This document shows, in pieces, positions 25,712 through 38,383 of a stretch of 64,000 nt of DNA (positions are counted from its first letter, which is position 1; each line of letters begins with the position of its first letter). The stretch comes from Echinococcus granulosus (Eukaryota > Platyhelminthes > Cestoda > Cyclophyllidea > Taeniidae): assembly GCF_000524195.1 (NCBI RefSeq), contig NW_020170448.1, positions 350,256 through 414,255 of the forward strand. Direction: 5' to 3'. The position numbers and the translations under genes are program-made. The notes beneath the pieces are model-generated. The model worked only from the letters and a program-made list of their open reading frames with translations, made no database searches and had not been told where the DNA came from.

Positions 25712-28384
25712 ATGGAGCGTAGTCCGAGAAAGATACCTGATTACTCTGTGGCATCACTCACACCACCCCTACCAAATATCCAGCCTCCAGTAAATAGCAA
25801 TTCAGATCCGTGTCCACTTCCAGTACCGCCGCCTCCAACCTTCACCTCAACTTCTTCATCCCTATCGCCTTTTTCTCATTTCTGTGAGGAACCGTTCTCT
25901 TTGGCGTTGGCCCGGCTTGCTCTTAAGCGATTGATAGACTTACAGACAGCAAATCCTCTCTCTTCTCCTCCAACTCTTCCCCTACCACCTCCACCACCAT
26001 TTCCCCTTCCCATGCCTCCACTGGGTGGTGGAGATCCTGGCAGTCCTTCCTGGTGCGCCCAGTCCCTTCTCATGAACCCCGCAAAGATTCACGAACTACC
26101 ACATCCTTCCCTTTTGCTTTCCGGGGCTCTACCGCCAGCTGTTTATCGAAGAGCCATGAACCAAATTTTGAGTTCACCACCACTACCGCCTCCACCTTTG
26201 CCTTCACCACCACAAAATCTCTCAGCACGATCAAAGAGTGCCTCGCAAAGTGTGGAAATTGTGAATCTTTCGACATTAACGTCTACTAAACAGACCCCTT
26301 CCGGCTCCGACCGTGGATCCGCTATAATTTTTGAGGGTAAGGAGATCTACCACCGGCTTATGCATCTCTAGGTTGTATTCAATGTAAATAGATTGTTTTC
26401 CATTTAAATTTTGTCTCTATCCTAAGCTAATATTAAATATGCATTAAATCCTTTTTAACAATAAATGTTGGTTTGCTTTAGTGCAGGAATAAATGAGTTT
26501 CAGATAAAGGTTAACTTTGAGTTTTGCAAAAAATTTTCGAAGTTTTTTGCAGAATCACTTATCAATTTAAATACAATACATAAAAATGGCAATAAAATGT
26601 GACGGGATTAATACCTCTACTCCACTTTTATTTTGAGCAACTATTAAATAAAACACTTTTGTTTCTAAAATTTATTTTTTAAAAGCACTTTATTATCTAA
26701 GATTTTACTTGTTAACAAAATCGGGTACATGCTAGCACTTGAAAAAAAACACTAGTCCCAATCACGAATGTCACCCCTCCCCTCCCCCATCCGCCTCCGC
26801 ATCACCTTATTTTCGGTCAGGTGCATAAAAAAATTTTGCATACACGTATCTGGAGTATTTATGAGGTAAAGTCAAACAAATCATGTAAGTAGGCTTTCTG
26901 GGCTAAAACAAAACGGGTTGACCTGGTTACTTGACTTTGTGAAAGCAACTGGAATGTATGAAAGAGTTATATAACATGATACCATATTTCTAGGTCAAGG
27001 TCGTATCAATCAGTTGGGTGGTATGTTTATCAACGGACGCCCGCTACCTTACAAGACCCGATTGAGGATCGTCCAGATGTCAAGAAATGGCGTACGACCG
27101 TGTGATATCTCACGCCAACTGAAGGTGTCGCATGGCTGTGTGAGCAAGATTCTTCAACGCTTTAACGAAACTGGTAAGGATAGGTGATACATGGTGGAGT
27201 ATAATTGGCACTTCTGCAATCCTCTAGGAAGCGTAAGTCCGGGTGCAACAGGTGGAGCTCGAAAGAACCGTAATCAAGGTGGATACTTAAGTCGATCTCA
27301 ATCAACCTCTTCGTCCTCCTCTCTCTACACCCACGGCCGCAATTCCCATCAGGATCGTCAATTTTTTTCCACCACTGTTGCAAGTGAGGTGTTACCTTGC
27401 CTTTCCACAAAATCACCAAATGGGAAATCCTTGCCTCCGCACTGCTTAGACCCTCCCACTAGCTGGAACGAACAATGGTCATTCATTACACCACCTCTAC
27501 CCTTTCAAAACCCCGAAGTCACAACCCCGAGAGGTCAACACGATCCTCCACATCATTCACAGATCAAATCAACTGCAGATTCACCACTTCTGCTACAACC
27601 GAAGCTCAAGTTCTCCGCTTCCATATTGGCCGATGTTAGGAGTGAGGGGGTCGGTGGTGATGTGCAGGTAGAGGATGGGAGACGAGAGAAGCGTGAGCGT
27701 CCGCTGCCTACTTTACCCTCACTGTAATCCTTCAACACTATAACCTTTTTATGTAGGCCTTTTCTTTTCTCTCTCTCCCCAATTCCTCTTTTATCTCTCC
27801 GCTAGTGGCAACGTAAGGGAGTGATCTTATATCCTCCTTCTTTTTTGTGCTATAAACTATCTTATTACCGCCACCTTTAATCTATGTGCTGTCATTACTC
27901 CATGTCGGCTCATCGCTTTGGTGGAGAAAATTATACAACGTCTGTCTTAGCCACAGAGAGTGGAGAAAAGAAAAGTGGCTCTGTAAATTCTAGGCTGACT
28001 CTACGGCCAGAAAGAACGTTTATCCTCCAGGAAAAAAGTCATCCTTACAAATACCCGGTGCCTTCGTTAAAGTCAGACCCCTTTAAACTCCTTGAAGCTC
28101 CAAAAGGAGATGCAAAAGCCGCTTCTACTTCCTGTCCTACTGTGGGTTCCCCGGTGGAGTTGAGACACGGTTGCGGGTATTACTTGTTATTGTTTAAGCG
28201 AATTTAAATAATGACGAAATAAATTGCTAACCCAGGCTCCCGAGACTTGATTGAATACGACTGCAACTATGGTGTGATTGTAGATGAAATTCGCACGGAG
28301 AAAAGACACTCACAATGCAATGCGACAGAGAATGCATCTACTTCTCACCCTCTCAGCTCCTTTGAAGTTGCATTACACTCTGTG
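25712..28384 (+). CDS. Pax3/7-like paired-domain transcription factor (3' end unresolved)
   Basis: Exon 1 (25,712-26,336) begins MERSPRK and is rich in proline and serine; a TTTTAG acceptor lies just before it. Exon 2 (26,994-27,173) encodes the PAI half of a paired domain: [19 protein letters not shown], then [22 protein letters not shown] and [16 protein letters not shown] and [13 protein letters not shown] resemble Pax3/7 most. After a 54-nt intron, exon 3 (27,228-27,278) gives the linker [10 protein letters not shown]. Donor CAAG/GTGGAT (phase 1) fits an acceptor at 28,235, opening exon 28,236-28,384 with [19 protein letters not shown], which I read as a diverged RED half (Pax has EYKR..P.MFxWEIRD). 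No homeodomain or stop codon was found after it, so the 3' end is open. If exon 3 is not spliced, its frame continues to a stop at 27,727, giving a PAI-only form. Paired identity is strong; the RED exon is an inference. Confidence 0.82.
27279..28235 (+). other. Long open frames inside the Pax intron (possible alternative exons)
   Basis: Reading through the exon 3 donor keeps the frame open for about 150 codons to TAA at 27,725-27,727, rich in Ser, Pro, Thr and His. A second open stretch (27,884-28,207) contains runs such as [19 protein letters not shown] that look more coding than random. Either could be an alternative terminal exon or retained intron of the Pax gene. Neither matches a domain I know. 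Confidence 0.3.
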
Positions 28385-29145
28385 GTAATCTGTAAAATGG
28401 TAGGCTCGCAACAACAATGCGACACGAGTTGAGGGAACTGCACATTCTCTAAGTAATTTACCGTCTTCTTGCCGGTTGCGAACATTAGCGGACTTTCACC
28501 ACTACTCCAGGGCTAATGGATAAACTAACCTATCTCCTCTACTTTAATTATGGCAGACTATCTACCTACCTAACTAACCAATGGGAAATATTCAAAAAAT
28601 AACCTAATTGCCCAAGAAAGTGAGAGATGCGTTTTTAATACGACAGGATTAATAGGTCAAAGAGACATTCGACAGCCCCATCTACGAGTGACCCGACATG
28701 TGAAGTTTGACCCACAGTAAGAGGCAATAACTCAGACGATCAAAGTGCCCATCTTATACAGTACCCTCCACCCTCCTTCACTTCCCCATCACTCCCCTTC
28801 ACCTCATCAATGTGTCAAAGAAATGCTTACACACCCAGGCACAAACGGACCGGCGCAGAAGCACACGTAATTTGTTTTATTACAACACTAACACCACCAC
28901 CTCCCCTTCAGTTCGTGAGTGTGTGTGTGTCGTCTTTCCTTGGCCTTGTCGTCGTTGTTGTCGTGCAGATTCTGTGCATGATCGGTACATCTTTGCACAC
29001 ACCTCGGCACAAACACACGTAGGAGAATCGAGGGGATGATGTACGATCGCGGGTGGCGTGCAAGTAGGTAGGCATGCAGCTGCACATCCTCTTGACAGGC
29101 ACGCATAACCGCAAGAAGTTGAAAGGTCTGTGCTTGTGCCTGTCC

Positions 29146-29168
29146 GTGTGTGTGTGTGTGTGTGTGTG
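29146..29168. repeat. (GT)n microsatellite
   Basis: An uninterrupted GT run of about 23 nt. Shorter related runs lie at about 28,915-28,930, 30,181-30,194, 31,937-31,950 (CA) and 33,536-33,552, all inside the same gene-poor 10 kb. Confidence 0.9.
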
Positions 29169-32100
29169 CTGATGTAACGATTTACTCGTCCCAGCGTGTC
29201 AGAATTCATGTGCACGCATGCACGGCTTAAATCGCCGCCTCCTTCTCCTTTGCCCTCCCTGTTCGCTTCTTCCTCGGTGTACGTGATTTTAGGTCCACAT
29301 TTGTGTGTGTGTACACCTCAGTGTTCTGGCTTTAGCGCAAAGGGGATGGGAGATTAGGGATGGTTTCGATACGTAATGACGTTGTGTGGAGTCTTCTCTG
29401 CTTTGTTTGTTTCCGGTTGTAGCTACATCCACCAGTCACTGTTTGAAGGCGTGAATTAGATCTGCTCCACCTCACCCACTCCATTGGAAAGCTACAGGTC
29501 TCACAACAAGCCTTCCGCGCTCTCTAGAAGCCGGAAAATCACAGAAGGGCTATAGGCATTGCTAGAAAGCAAGACCAAAAGGTGGAGAGTAAGGGGCTAG
29601 ATCAGTTAGAATATACGTTGAAACTCGACCGTCCCATGGTCCTTCCTCTACTTTAGCCGTGAAAGCTGTCTGTCTTATTTTGAATTTTCTTTTATGAATT
29701 ACGCTTTGAACTCAGTGATTAGGGCTTCAACTAGTCGGGTTAACAAATCAAGCTTAACTTTTCCCAACTACTCAAGGTGGAAGGGGACTCCTCGCAAAGG
29801 AAGTGTGGAATGCGGTAGCAGAACTAAGTACTATGAAAAAAGGAGGCGGAGGCGGAGAACGGCGACAATGCCTCAACCTCATCATCGTCATTCCCCAACA
29901 ATAAGCACTGGACAGTCACATGAGGTAAAACCGCGGATAATCAGGGCAAATTTCCCCTTTTCGAAAGAAAAAGGGATATCCTATAAAAGTTAGAATCGGA
30001 GCAGACTAGCTTAAGATTTTACAAATTTATTTTTATCCTACAAAGGCATCATTTTCCTGTGATGACAGTGTTATTCAACATCTATCCACGTTAGCACGAC
30101 AAATTTTTTTACCTGCAAGTGGAAAAAAAGAGCAGTTAATTTAGTCGTCTGCACACAAAAGTTGATGTGAGCACACTCACGTGTGTGTGTGTGTATGTGG
30201 AGTAACGAAGTGGTTTATAAATTTTGCTTGTGTGTTTGGTGTTCACGCAAGCATGAGAACAGAGAGTAGGGAATGGGGTGGGGGGCGGGACAGGGCAGAG
30301 GAGGGAAAGTCAGGGGGGTGGAGGTGGCAGGGAGCCAATGATGCAAGACTGGGCCGATTGACTCGTAGAGCGGAGAGCTGGGTTGGATATGCAATACACT
30401 GCAATGCGATGCGATGAAGTGAGGTGAAAGGCAATGTAACAATCACCATAATCACATTCTCTGGCTCAACTCACCGATATTTTATGCGAATTGGCTTCAA
30501 GGTGCGCGCCTATCATCTGAAAATCTGGGTCACACTCACACACTCATGTACATCAAATCATCTGAATGCGCGCGTGTGTGTGTATGTCTGTGATGCGGCT
30601 ATTTGGTGTGGTGGTCGACCGGTCACGTCCAGTTTCGCGACACTCTTGGCTCACCAGACCGCCTAGGGACGCCGCAGCAGAAACTCCGCGACTCAGCTAG
30701 CAACTACCGTTCGTCATTCAACTCTCTCCATAATGTGATGGAAGAGGCTACAGGCAGATTTATGGCGAATAAAGTTTACGCCATGATTTTGTCATTTATT
30801 CATATTTACATAAATATGTATCAAATTGGCATCTTGTGCCTGGAATTAATTATTATAAGGACCTACTAACTAAGCATCATGCAGCAGCATAATATACTAC
30901 TTAAATGAGAAAACATATTAGTTCATAAGAAATCGTTGAGACAAAAATATGAGGAGGACACTTCCTTGGCAGCACTATAGTAGTGGAAAATAGGACAAAA
31001 AAGGAGCGGCCACCTTGGTAAAATTGAGGATGTCAAGGTCATTTTGACCATGGTTATGATATTTTAGTGCCTTATGTCACTAAGAGGCATTTCACTATGT
31101 TAAGGAGTGCTATGACTAGTTACTTTGATGAAGAGTTTAGGTCATTGCAACTGAATAAAGCTTTCACTATCAAGATCAAGGAAGTAAAGGTTATTAAGGG
31201 GCGTCATAAAAGTGTTTTATTCTTCTGATATCAACCATACAGGTCTGGAAGTAACTTGATTATATTGGGATGCAGTGGGGGCTGAGAGATCGCCTCGGAG
31301 GGAGTTTTTCTAAGCCCATCTCCAAACACATATCCTGTCCCTTCCACATCCAATTGACACAAGACGATGAATGAACATATGCCTTGTCGACGACTACAAT
31401 CAGAATTATGTTAGTCATGACGAATAGTGGATCCTCAAACTCCCCAATTGCTTTCACAACCGCGATGCAGAAATCACATCTCGCCATTCGTACCTATCAG
31501 CGGAGAATTGTCAATTTTAAAAAAAAAGTGATTAAGTACTTACTTCTGTGGTTATCTACCAGCTGCCAAGACTTCGCAATATTGCTATTGCCTTTCCAGC
31601 CTTTCTCTAGGTAGTTTGTGATACATGCATCTTTTCTTACCGCGGGGACAATTCTGACGATCCATTAGGAACAACCAGGCACAAGCATTCTCCACCTCAA
31701 GTCATTTTCCTAGTCAATTGGATAAATTATGGCCACATGAGTGCACATTAGGCGGCAGACAAGTAAGTGGTGTACCACTAATATCAGGTTTGCTGCATCA
31801 TCCGCAGACTAGACGAGCTTAGCCTATCCCGGACCAGTCCAAACCAGCACTACTCATCCGAGTAGTTTATGAGGCTTGTCAGATTTACTGTGCACAAACG
31901 ACCAGACCGAATGTGTGTGCGATCGCATCGTGTTTCACACACACACACACGCTTAGACACCCTGAAGGAGTGGTTAGTTGAAACTGCGAGAGGCAGAGAG
32001 ATGTGCCGACGAAGAAATGTAACACCATCGGAGGCACACAAGCACCAGCACAGACGCACGTACGCACTCACACATGACAATTTGGGCCTACTTGACAGCC

Positions 32101-33716
32101 TGTGGTAGACAGCCTGAATAAGGGAGGAGGAGAGGAGGAGTGATAGCACTGGCTCCTCCCTTGTACCCCCCCTCTCCAATTCCTGCTCTCCCATTGCCTC
32201 ACATGCTAGACACATTTGTATCCCCTGTCAATCTCGACGCCAGTGGAGCAGCTACACTCTCCTTCGATCAGTGAAACCTTTAAAAGCATTGGACCGAATC
32301 ACAGCTTCTGATTTGGGATCGTTCAATTAATCATTCTATCTGCCAAAAATTTGCCAACTATTTGTCAGCTCAGCTTGATGCTATTGTAATCAGGCATTGA
32401 CAAAGAGTTCGCCCTATATAGAAGGATCTTCCCCTACTTCCTTTGAATAGAAAAAGGGGAGACCTGCATGATCTTTGTCATTCGTTCCTTGCTTAATTTT
32501 CGTACAGATCCACGAAAGTGGTCTGCCACAGAGGCATTTATGACTGCGCCGAGTGCGGCGAAAATGATGAGTGGATGCCGGTACAAGTCATGGTAATTTC
32601 CTGGCCGCAACAGCAACAGCAATTAACCCAGACTGCGGAGAGCAGGATTGGAGACTTTTCAGTTCTCAAATCTCAACTTTGTGCGTGCCCATTTGTAAGT
32701 TGGCTTGCCGCGTGTGAATGCGAGTACTCACACTGTCTTCTCTCTCTCTCTCTCGCTAGTCTCTGACCAAATTTTAATTAAAAATCTTATTAGTTCGCCC
32801 AACTAATCAGAAAGCAAAGGTTATACTATGTTAATGTAACCCATAGTTACACTAGAAAGCAGTTAAAAAATTAATATTTTAGAAGGCGAAGCAAGGCACA
32901 TCCAACTCTCAATCTGTAGGAGGTGTATAAGTGGAATGTGTTTAGTCTTGATGCACAAATCTACCTCATACTGTCATGCAAGGCTTCTTTAAGAATGCCA
33001 CCTCCCTTGGCAGTGCACCAAGAGTGAGTTGGATGTATCGAAAAGGCGGAGGGAAGGAAATAAAAACAAACGTTTCCTTTCTTTCCTGCCCTTTTGTTAT
33101 TCATCCACAGTAGATGTTGCTGTTGCCGCCACCGCAAGTGACATTCGCCGATTGACAATAGGTCGAACAAGTGAGCGAGCAAGTGACAATGCTTTTGACG
33201 TGCAAAATAATAATAAATTTGTTATTGCATTCATCCGTTCCCTCTGGTCGTCCTCTCGCCTACCCTTTTCAACTCGAGTGTTTGGGTAGGTAGGGGGGGT
33301 GGGGGGAGAAGGGGGTGCAAGAACTTCCCCATCTCGGTCCCATACACCCACATTCATAGGGATTAAAGTGGAGGTGGGGGGGGATTGAGAGGCAAATCAA
33401 TTTTAGGGGAAAATGAACATTGTGAGAAGCCGAAGCAATGGCTGAAAAAAAAATGCCTTCATCGTTTGTGTAACAATGAGGACGGTAGGGATGAGAATGG
33501 TGAAAGCTGTTGTTTTCTGCATAATGAAACAATTGGTGTGTGTGTGTGTGTGCGTGTTTGTTTAGTCTTCAGCGAATGCAAAATATGGTGCAGATAAGCA
33601 AAACTTGAAGAATTATAAGAAATAGAGAGGAATATGTGCCTCTCTTGGTAAATATGCTGTCACGATGAGGCCTAAAAGTATGATCTCAAGGTGTTCGTCT
33701 CCGTGAACTACATACA

Positions 33717-34109
33717 TGACAGGTGTAACACGAGACATCAAGTCTCTTAGCGTCTTACGCATAGGCAACAAAAAAAACCGTGTTGTGTAATATTTTTTGG
33801 ATCAACTAGACCATGGAACAATGAAAGAGGGACTTCTGTAGCCCTTTAGTGATGGAAGTGAGTGATTGTCACCTATGTGACAGGTGGCGACAACCATTTG
33901 CTTTGGTGGTAGCATCACGACTGACTTTTCAAGCCGGCAACGGTGTGGGCTACCTAATGCTCACGTAAAGTACAAACGTTATTTGTCCTTGACAGGTTAT
34001 TTCCCAATCAAGAGTAGGGAATCGTTTTCAAATTGGCGTATCTTTCTCAAAGTGACTGATCCCAGGGATCACAACATACATTAAAAGTGTTTGATTGTGG
34101 GTGACAGGT
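33717..34109 (+). promoter_or_regulatory. Cluster of four TGACAGGT octamers on one strand
   Basis: Exact copies start at 33,717, 33,878, 33,990 and 34,102. The last two intervals are both 112 nt. TGACAG is the core recognised by TALE homeodomain proteins (Meis/Prep/TGIF). Copies 3 and 4 also share flanks (TGACAGGTT-TTTC--ATC), so the cluster may instead be a decayed tandem repeat of about 112 nt. A regulatory role is inferred only. Confidence 0.35.
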
Positions 34110-37100
34110 TGTTTCACTATCGCACACATCACCTTCTCCAGGACCTTTAAACTAATGAGTTTCATGGCTTCTTGAGACTGACAAAGTGGAATTGCTTCCA
34201 TTAAGTCTAAGTCAAAGGGTTGGAAATTTAAGCAAAAGCAGGGGGGAAGGGGGTGGGAAACCGCGCCTAATTTAGATGGAACTTCCTAAATTGAAGGTAG
34301 TGATTTGGCGAATCACAAAAGCCGGCAAAAATTTGCACTGGAATGGAAAAAAAATACAATGATGGCAGAGTGTTGGGTACAATGCTTCCCTCAGTGGCAG
34401 TGATTCCATCCGCTATTGGTCATAAAGTTAAGGTGTTAGCGCTGCAAATTTTTATGAATAAAGCCGCTCCCCCCAGCCTCTCGCCTTCACCCCCTCCCTT
34501 CACATAAAATTTCAACACCTCCCTTCCGCCCATCTACCTACTTACCCGCATAATAAGTTAGACTGACGGCATTGCATAAGGAGGTTCGCGGAAGGGGAGG
34601 AAGGCAATACTCAGGTTAGGGCGCCACTTTTATATTGCTTCATTGAGTTTAACGAATTTTAATGACTGTTTGTCTTGGCCAAGTTATGAAATGGACGTTT
34701 CATTTAAATGAGTTTGACATGTAGCCACTGTTTCAAGCAATTCCTAAAGTACTGTTGCGACGTAACTAAAAGTGAGGCAATTTAGTTTGTCAGTAGTGAT
34801 TTGTACGTGCTTAGTTATGGTGATAGTATCCCCCTTTGTCCTAATTTTGACATTCTTTATTTGGGGGCTTTGTGCCTCCTGCGGGCGTCCTAAGGGCAAG
34901 GCATATTAATAACCTCCGAGCCCTACTGCACGTTGGAGATGCATATTCTGTCCTAGTATCGTTTTCTTTCGTCGCTAGTGCAATTTCAGGGTGCTACATC
35001 AATGACAATGGAAAGCGAACCCGATACCTAAGGACAGCCACTCAGATTTCCATTTCCGAGTGCTAAACCTTAATGTGATGGAAGAATGGCATATGCTGTG
35101 GATGAGAGAATCAGTGCGATCCCCAACAGAAAGTTTGAAAATGACGTTCACCTTCGGCAACTACCCCAGTCCCGCGTTCGGCAGGTATACTAATACCACT
35201 TGCAGCGACCCTAGCTGTGAACCATCTGGAAGGGTTCATTGCGGAGCTGCCTACGGTACTTGCATAGAAATGTCAAGTAGGTGAATAGGCGGTACCTCCT
35301 CCACCTCTCTGCCAGCTGAATGAAATTTTGAAAGATATGTCTGGGCAGCGCTGAAGTGAGAACAAAGGGGTAAAGAGTAATGGAAACGAAGCCTTATCTT
35401 TACGAAACTTTTTCAATCGGTAGACATACGAGATGACCAGGGCATTCCTCTTTTCCAATGCAGTTTCCGAAAGAGACGAAACTCTCAATCCAGTGAAATT
35501 GACAAGAGAGATTAGTGACGTGGCGGCTGCAAGCAAATTTTAATGTTCGGCGCTTTTGATTCGTGAGTGTTTAATTTACATCACCGACTGCGTTGTGATG
35601 ACTGACACGGGAGTTTGACCGAGGGGATTGTCAGCGACGAAACTCCAAAGATAAGAGGTGCCAGGTAATACGTTGATTATTTGTATTCTTTGTTTAAGTC
35701 ACTTGGGCACTTAAAGCTTCGCCGTTCTTTTTCATCTAGGCAGCATGATCTTCGGGCCATGCCAGTGGCCCCCAGCCATTTTGTACCTCTCCATGCATTT
35801 TCTTCTTTATTAATACATCTTCTTTCGTCTCTAGGGCGGTCTTCGAGCGACAAAATATTCACTAAGATGGTAACCTTTCAAAATTCTAAATTGCAATATT
35901 TATATTGCATGGAAAAGTACATCTTTAACACCATAAAATTCTATCTATGGAACATGAAAACAAATATGTGGATAATGGCAAATCACAAAACCTTGTACTG
36001 TAGTGATTGAGTGCTTGCTTAATCACTGAGGTTGTCGTACCCTCCGCAAGCTGTATACACCAGAAAGGCTTGCCAATAGCCACCCATACCCTTTTTATGC
36101 GGGTAATAATTCATTCGCCGTACTGGTGTGGCTTATTATGGCATCAAGGCGACAAGGTGGCAGTGGACAAGCACATCCAATTCAAAAGAACAACCATCTG
36201 GTGTCAATGAATGATCAACAAAACTTAGGGTCACAGAAGAAAATCTTCTGTCATTGGATAAAATCTTTAAATATCACCAACAAAGTTTCCAAATATGGTC
36301 TATTTTTGGCAACCTTGCTAATCTCGTTCCCTACAAGAATAACGTGACTTTAAATTGAGCAACTTGAATGCTTCCATCATCGAAGTCTCTGCGATTTGTA
36401 TATGAAGATTTGTATTGAGTGCACAAACCGTGCCTCCTTCATTTCTTTGCTGGCTTAATAAAAACTCAGATAGGAGACTGGTCAGCACTGAACTACGAGC
36501 CAGACCGTATGTAGGACTAAATGAAGAATACTAGCTCCTTAAAGGTGTTTTACATTTTGTTTCCCTTCGTAAGTCTATTTATCGATGAATGATTCTACGA
36601 ACACGAAGAAAGAGGATGGTTTACACCGAGAACAGGGCCTCGGCTACAATGAATTCAGCAAGACGCATCTCAAGACATAAAGTGCCCCTTTTGATTAAAA
36701 AAAGAAAGCTAAACCATCAATGTATTACACAGCATCCCCACTTTCAGGCTCTGTCCCCGGCGCTTCCCTTGGTCAACCTCCTGTGTTAGCCATCACAGTG
36801 TAATCAGTGTTGATAGAAAACACTCACGAGCCAGGTGTACCATCCATCAAATTTCTATGCAACTGGAGCGATACTTGACCGCAACATCACTTCTTCCTCT
36901 TGACAACTCAACCGGACCTTTTGATTCGTTCTGTATGGGGACTGGATTGAGGGAAGGGAATTGTACTAACCATTTTGAGTGTCCATAGCTAGGTGTAGGA
37001 ATACTGGTGTAAAAGCAAATTTTCCAAACATGAGGCTGGATTTAAAGCAATTTCATGTGTGTAGGGTCTTGCTTGTATTCCTCACTGTCACTTTGTTCTC

Positions 37101-38383
37101 ACCTCATAGCTGCTCAGACATACCTATCTGGGTTCTACTCTGCTAGTAGAGAAATGGAGGAGGTAGCACGACGTTTACATTATCGATATCCTTACACGAG
37201 TATAGTAGGCAACTCTATAACACAATTTTATAAGATGATTCACGTCTAGTCTTGATCCATTTGTTGGTAGCTTTCCTGCAGAATACGGGAGGGGATGGCT
37301 GCCGAAGATAAGCGTCATTTTCAGCTCTTTTTTATGGGTCGTCACAGATTCTCCCATTCCGGTAAAGGTTTACCACCTAGAGGTGTAAATTAGGGCAGGT
37401 GTCCTTTAAGACGGGGCTTACCTTCCGCTGCACCAAGGTAGCGCCCCGCGCTTTCCCCAAAGGCAAAAGAAGATTTATTACTCTGGCAGAATATGTGTAT
37501 TCAACATGCAGTAGGAGTTGGGGCTAATAGTATGGTCCGAAGGGCAGCCTATCTAGCAAAGGTGCAATGACCAGGACACAAAGTGGTCCTTTACCAAAAG
37601 CGACTGGACGATACGACCAAGGAGCCACCACAATGTATTCCCAGCCCCTTCTTGTGTATGCGAATAACCATCTCTTGGAATAATATGGACTATAGCGGCA
37701 CCAAGGAAGATAAGAGTCTTGCTACAAAATATATTTTGATACACCAAATATTCCAGTAGTACTTTGTGTAAATAATATTTTTACAATGACATGTATTATG
37801 CAAAGGTATAGGCTGCGGCAACAGAGATAGCTCATTTTTATCACACAGATGTTTTAACTTTGAATTCCAGAATAGACATAATTAAATCCCATACACATGA
37901 GATTGGTAACTAAACAAAGTATGTATAAGAATTGTTTAATTAATATCTAAATAAGAGGCTAGCGTAAATCACACCATAAACGGTAACGAATTATAATTTA
38001 AGATAGCAAAATACTGTAAATGCACTGGTTAAATGAATTTGGCATTCATGAAATGCATGTTAGAAATAGGAAATATGCAACTGGACTTTACTTTTTCAAT
38101 CTACGCGTTTTTCTAGTAAAGCTTTTCAACACTGTAATAAAATATTTATTAAAATCTTTTTTATTCAGCGTACTGTATGGAGCGTCAATAACTGCCACAA
38201 TGTTTTTACCTCGGGAGAAATATACCGCTTTATATGAGTTCGCTTTTCGGTCAAATTGTTTTGGTAGTATCTGAGGTAGGGGGGTGTCATCAAATATCGT
38301 TGTTTTTGACCAAATTCAGTTTTTGTCCCAAGTGTCTTATTTAAAATCGTGTCTTACAGGATCTTTAATGAATTGAATAAAAT

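Larger units (their letters stand above)
28385..38383. other. About 10 kb without a supported gene (Pax 3' flank to EMSY)
   Basis: No frame here resembles a known family and none exceeds about 120 codons. Many are by-products of GT/CA-rich DNA, which gives Cys-Val or Thr-His runs. Visible features are short microsatellites between 28.9 and 33.6 kb, a CT run at 32,738-32,754 and the TGACAGGT cluster at 33,717-34,109. Missing 3' exons of the Pax gene or its enhancers could be here, as developmental genes often sit beside gene-poor DNA. Confidence 0.5.

Noticed and set aside
28810..29215. Overlapping frames on both strands with Cys/Val/Thr/His repeats
   Set aside because: They are translations of GT/CA-rich microsatellite DNA, open in several frames at once.
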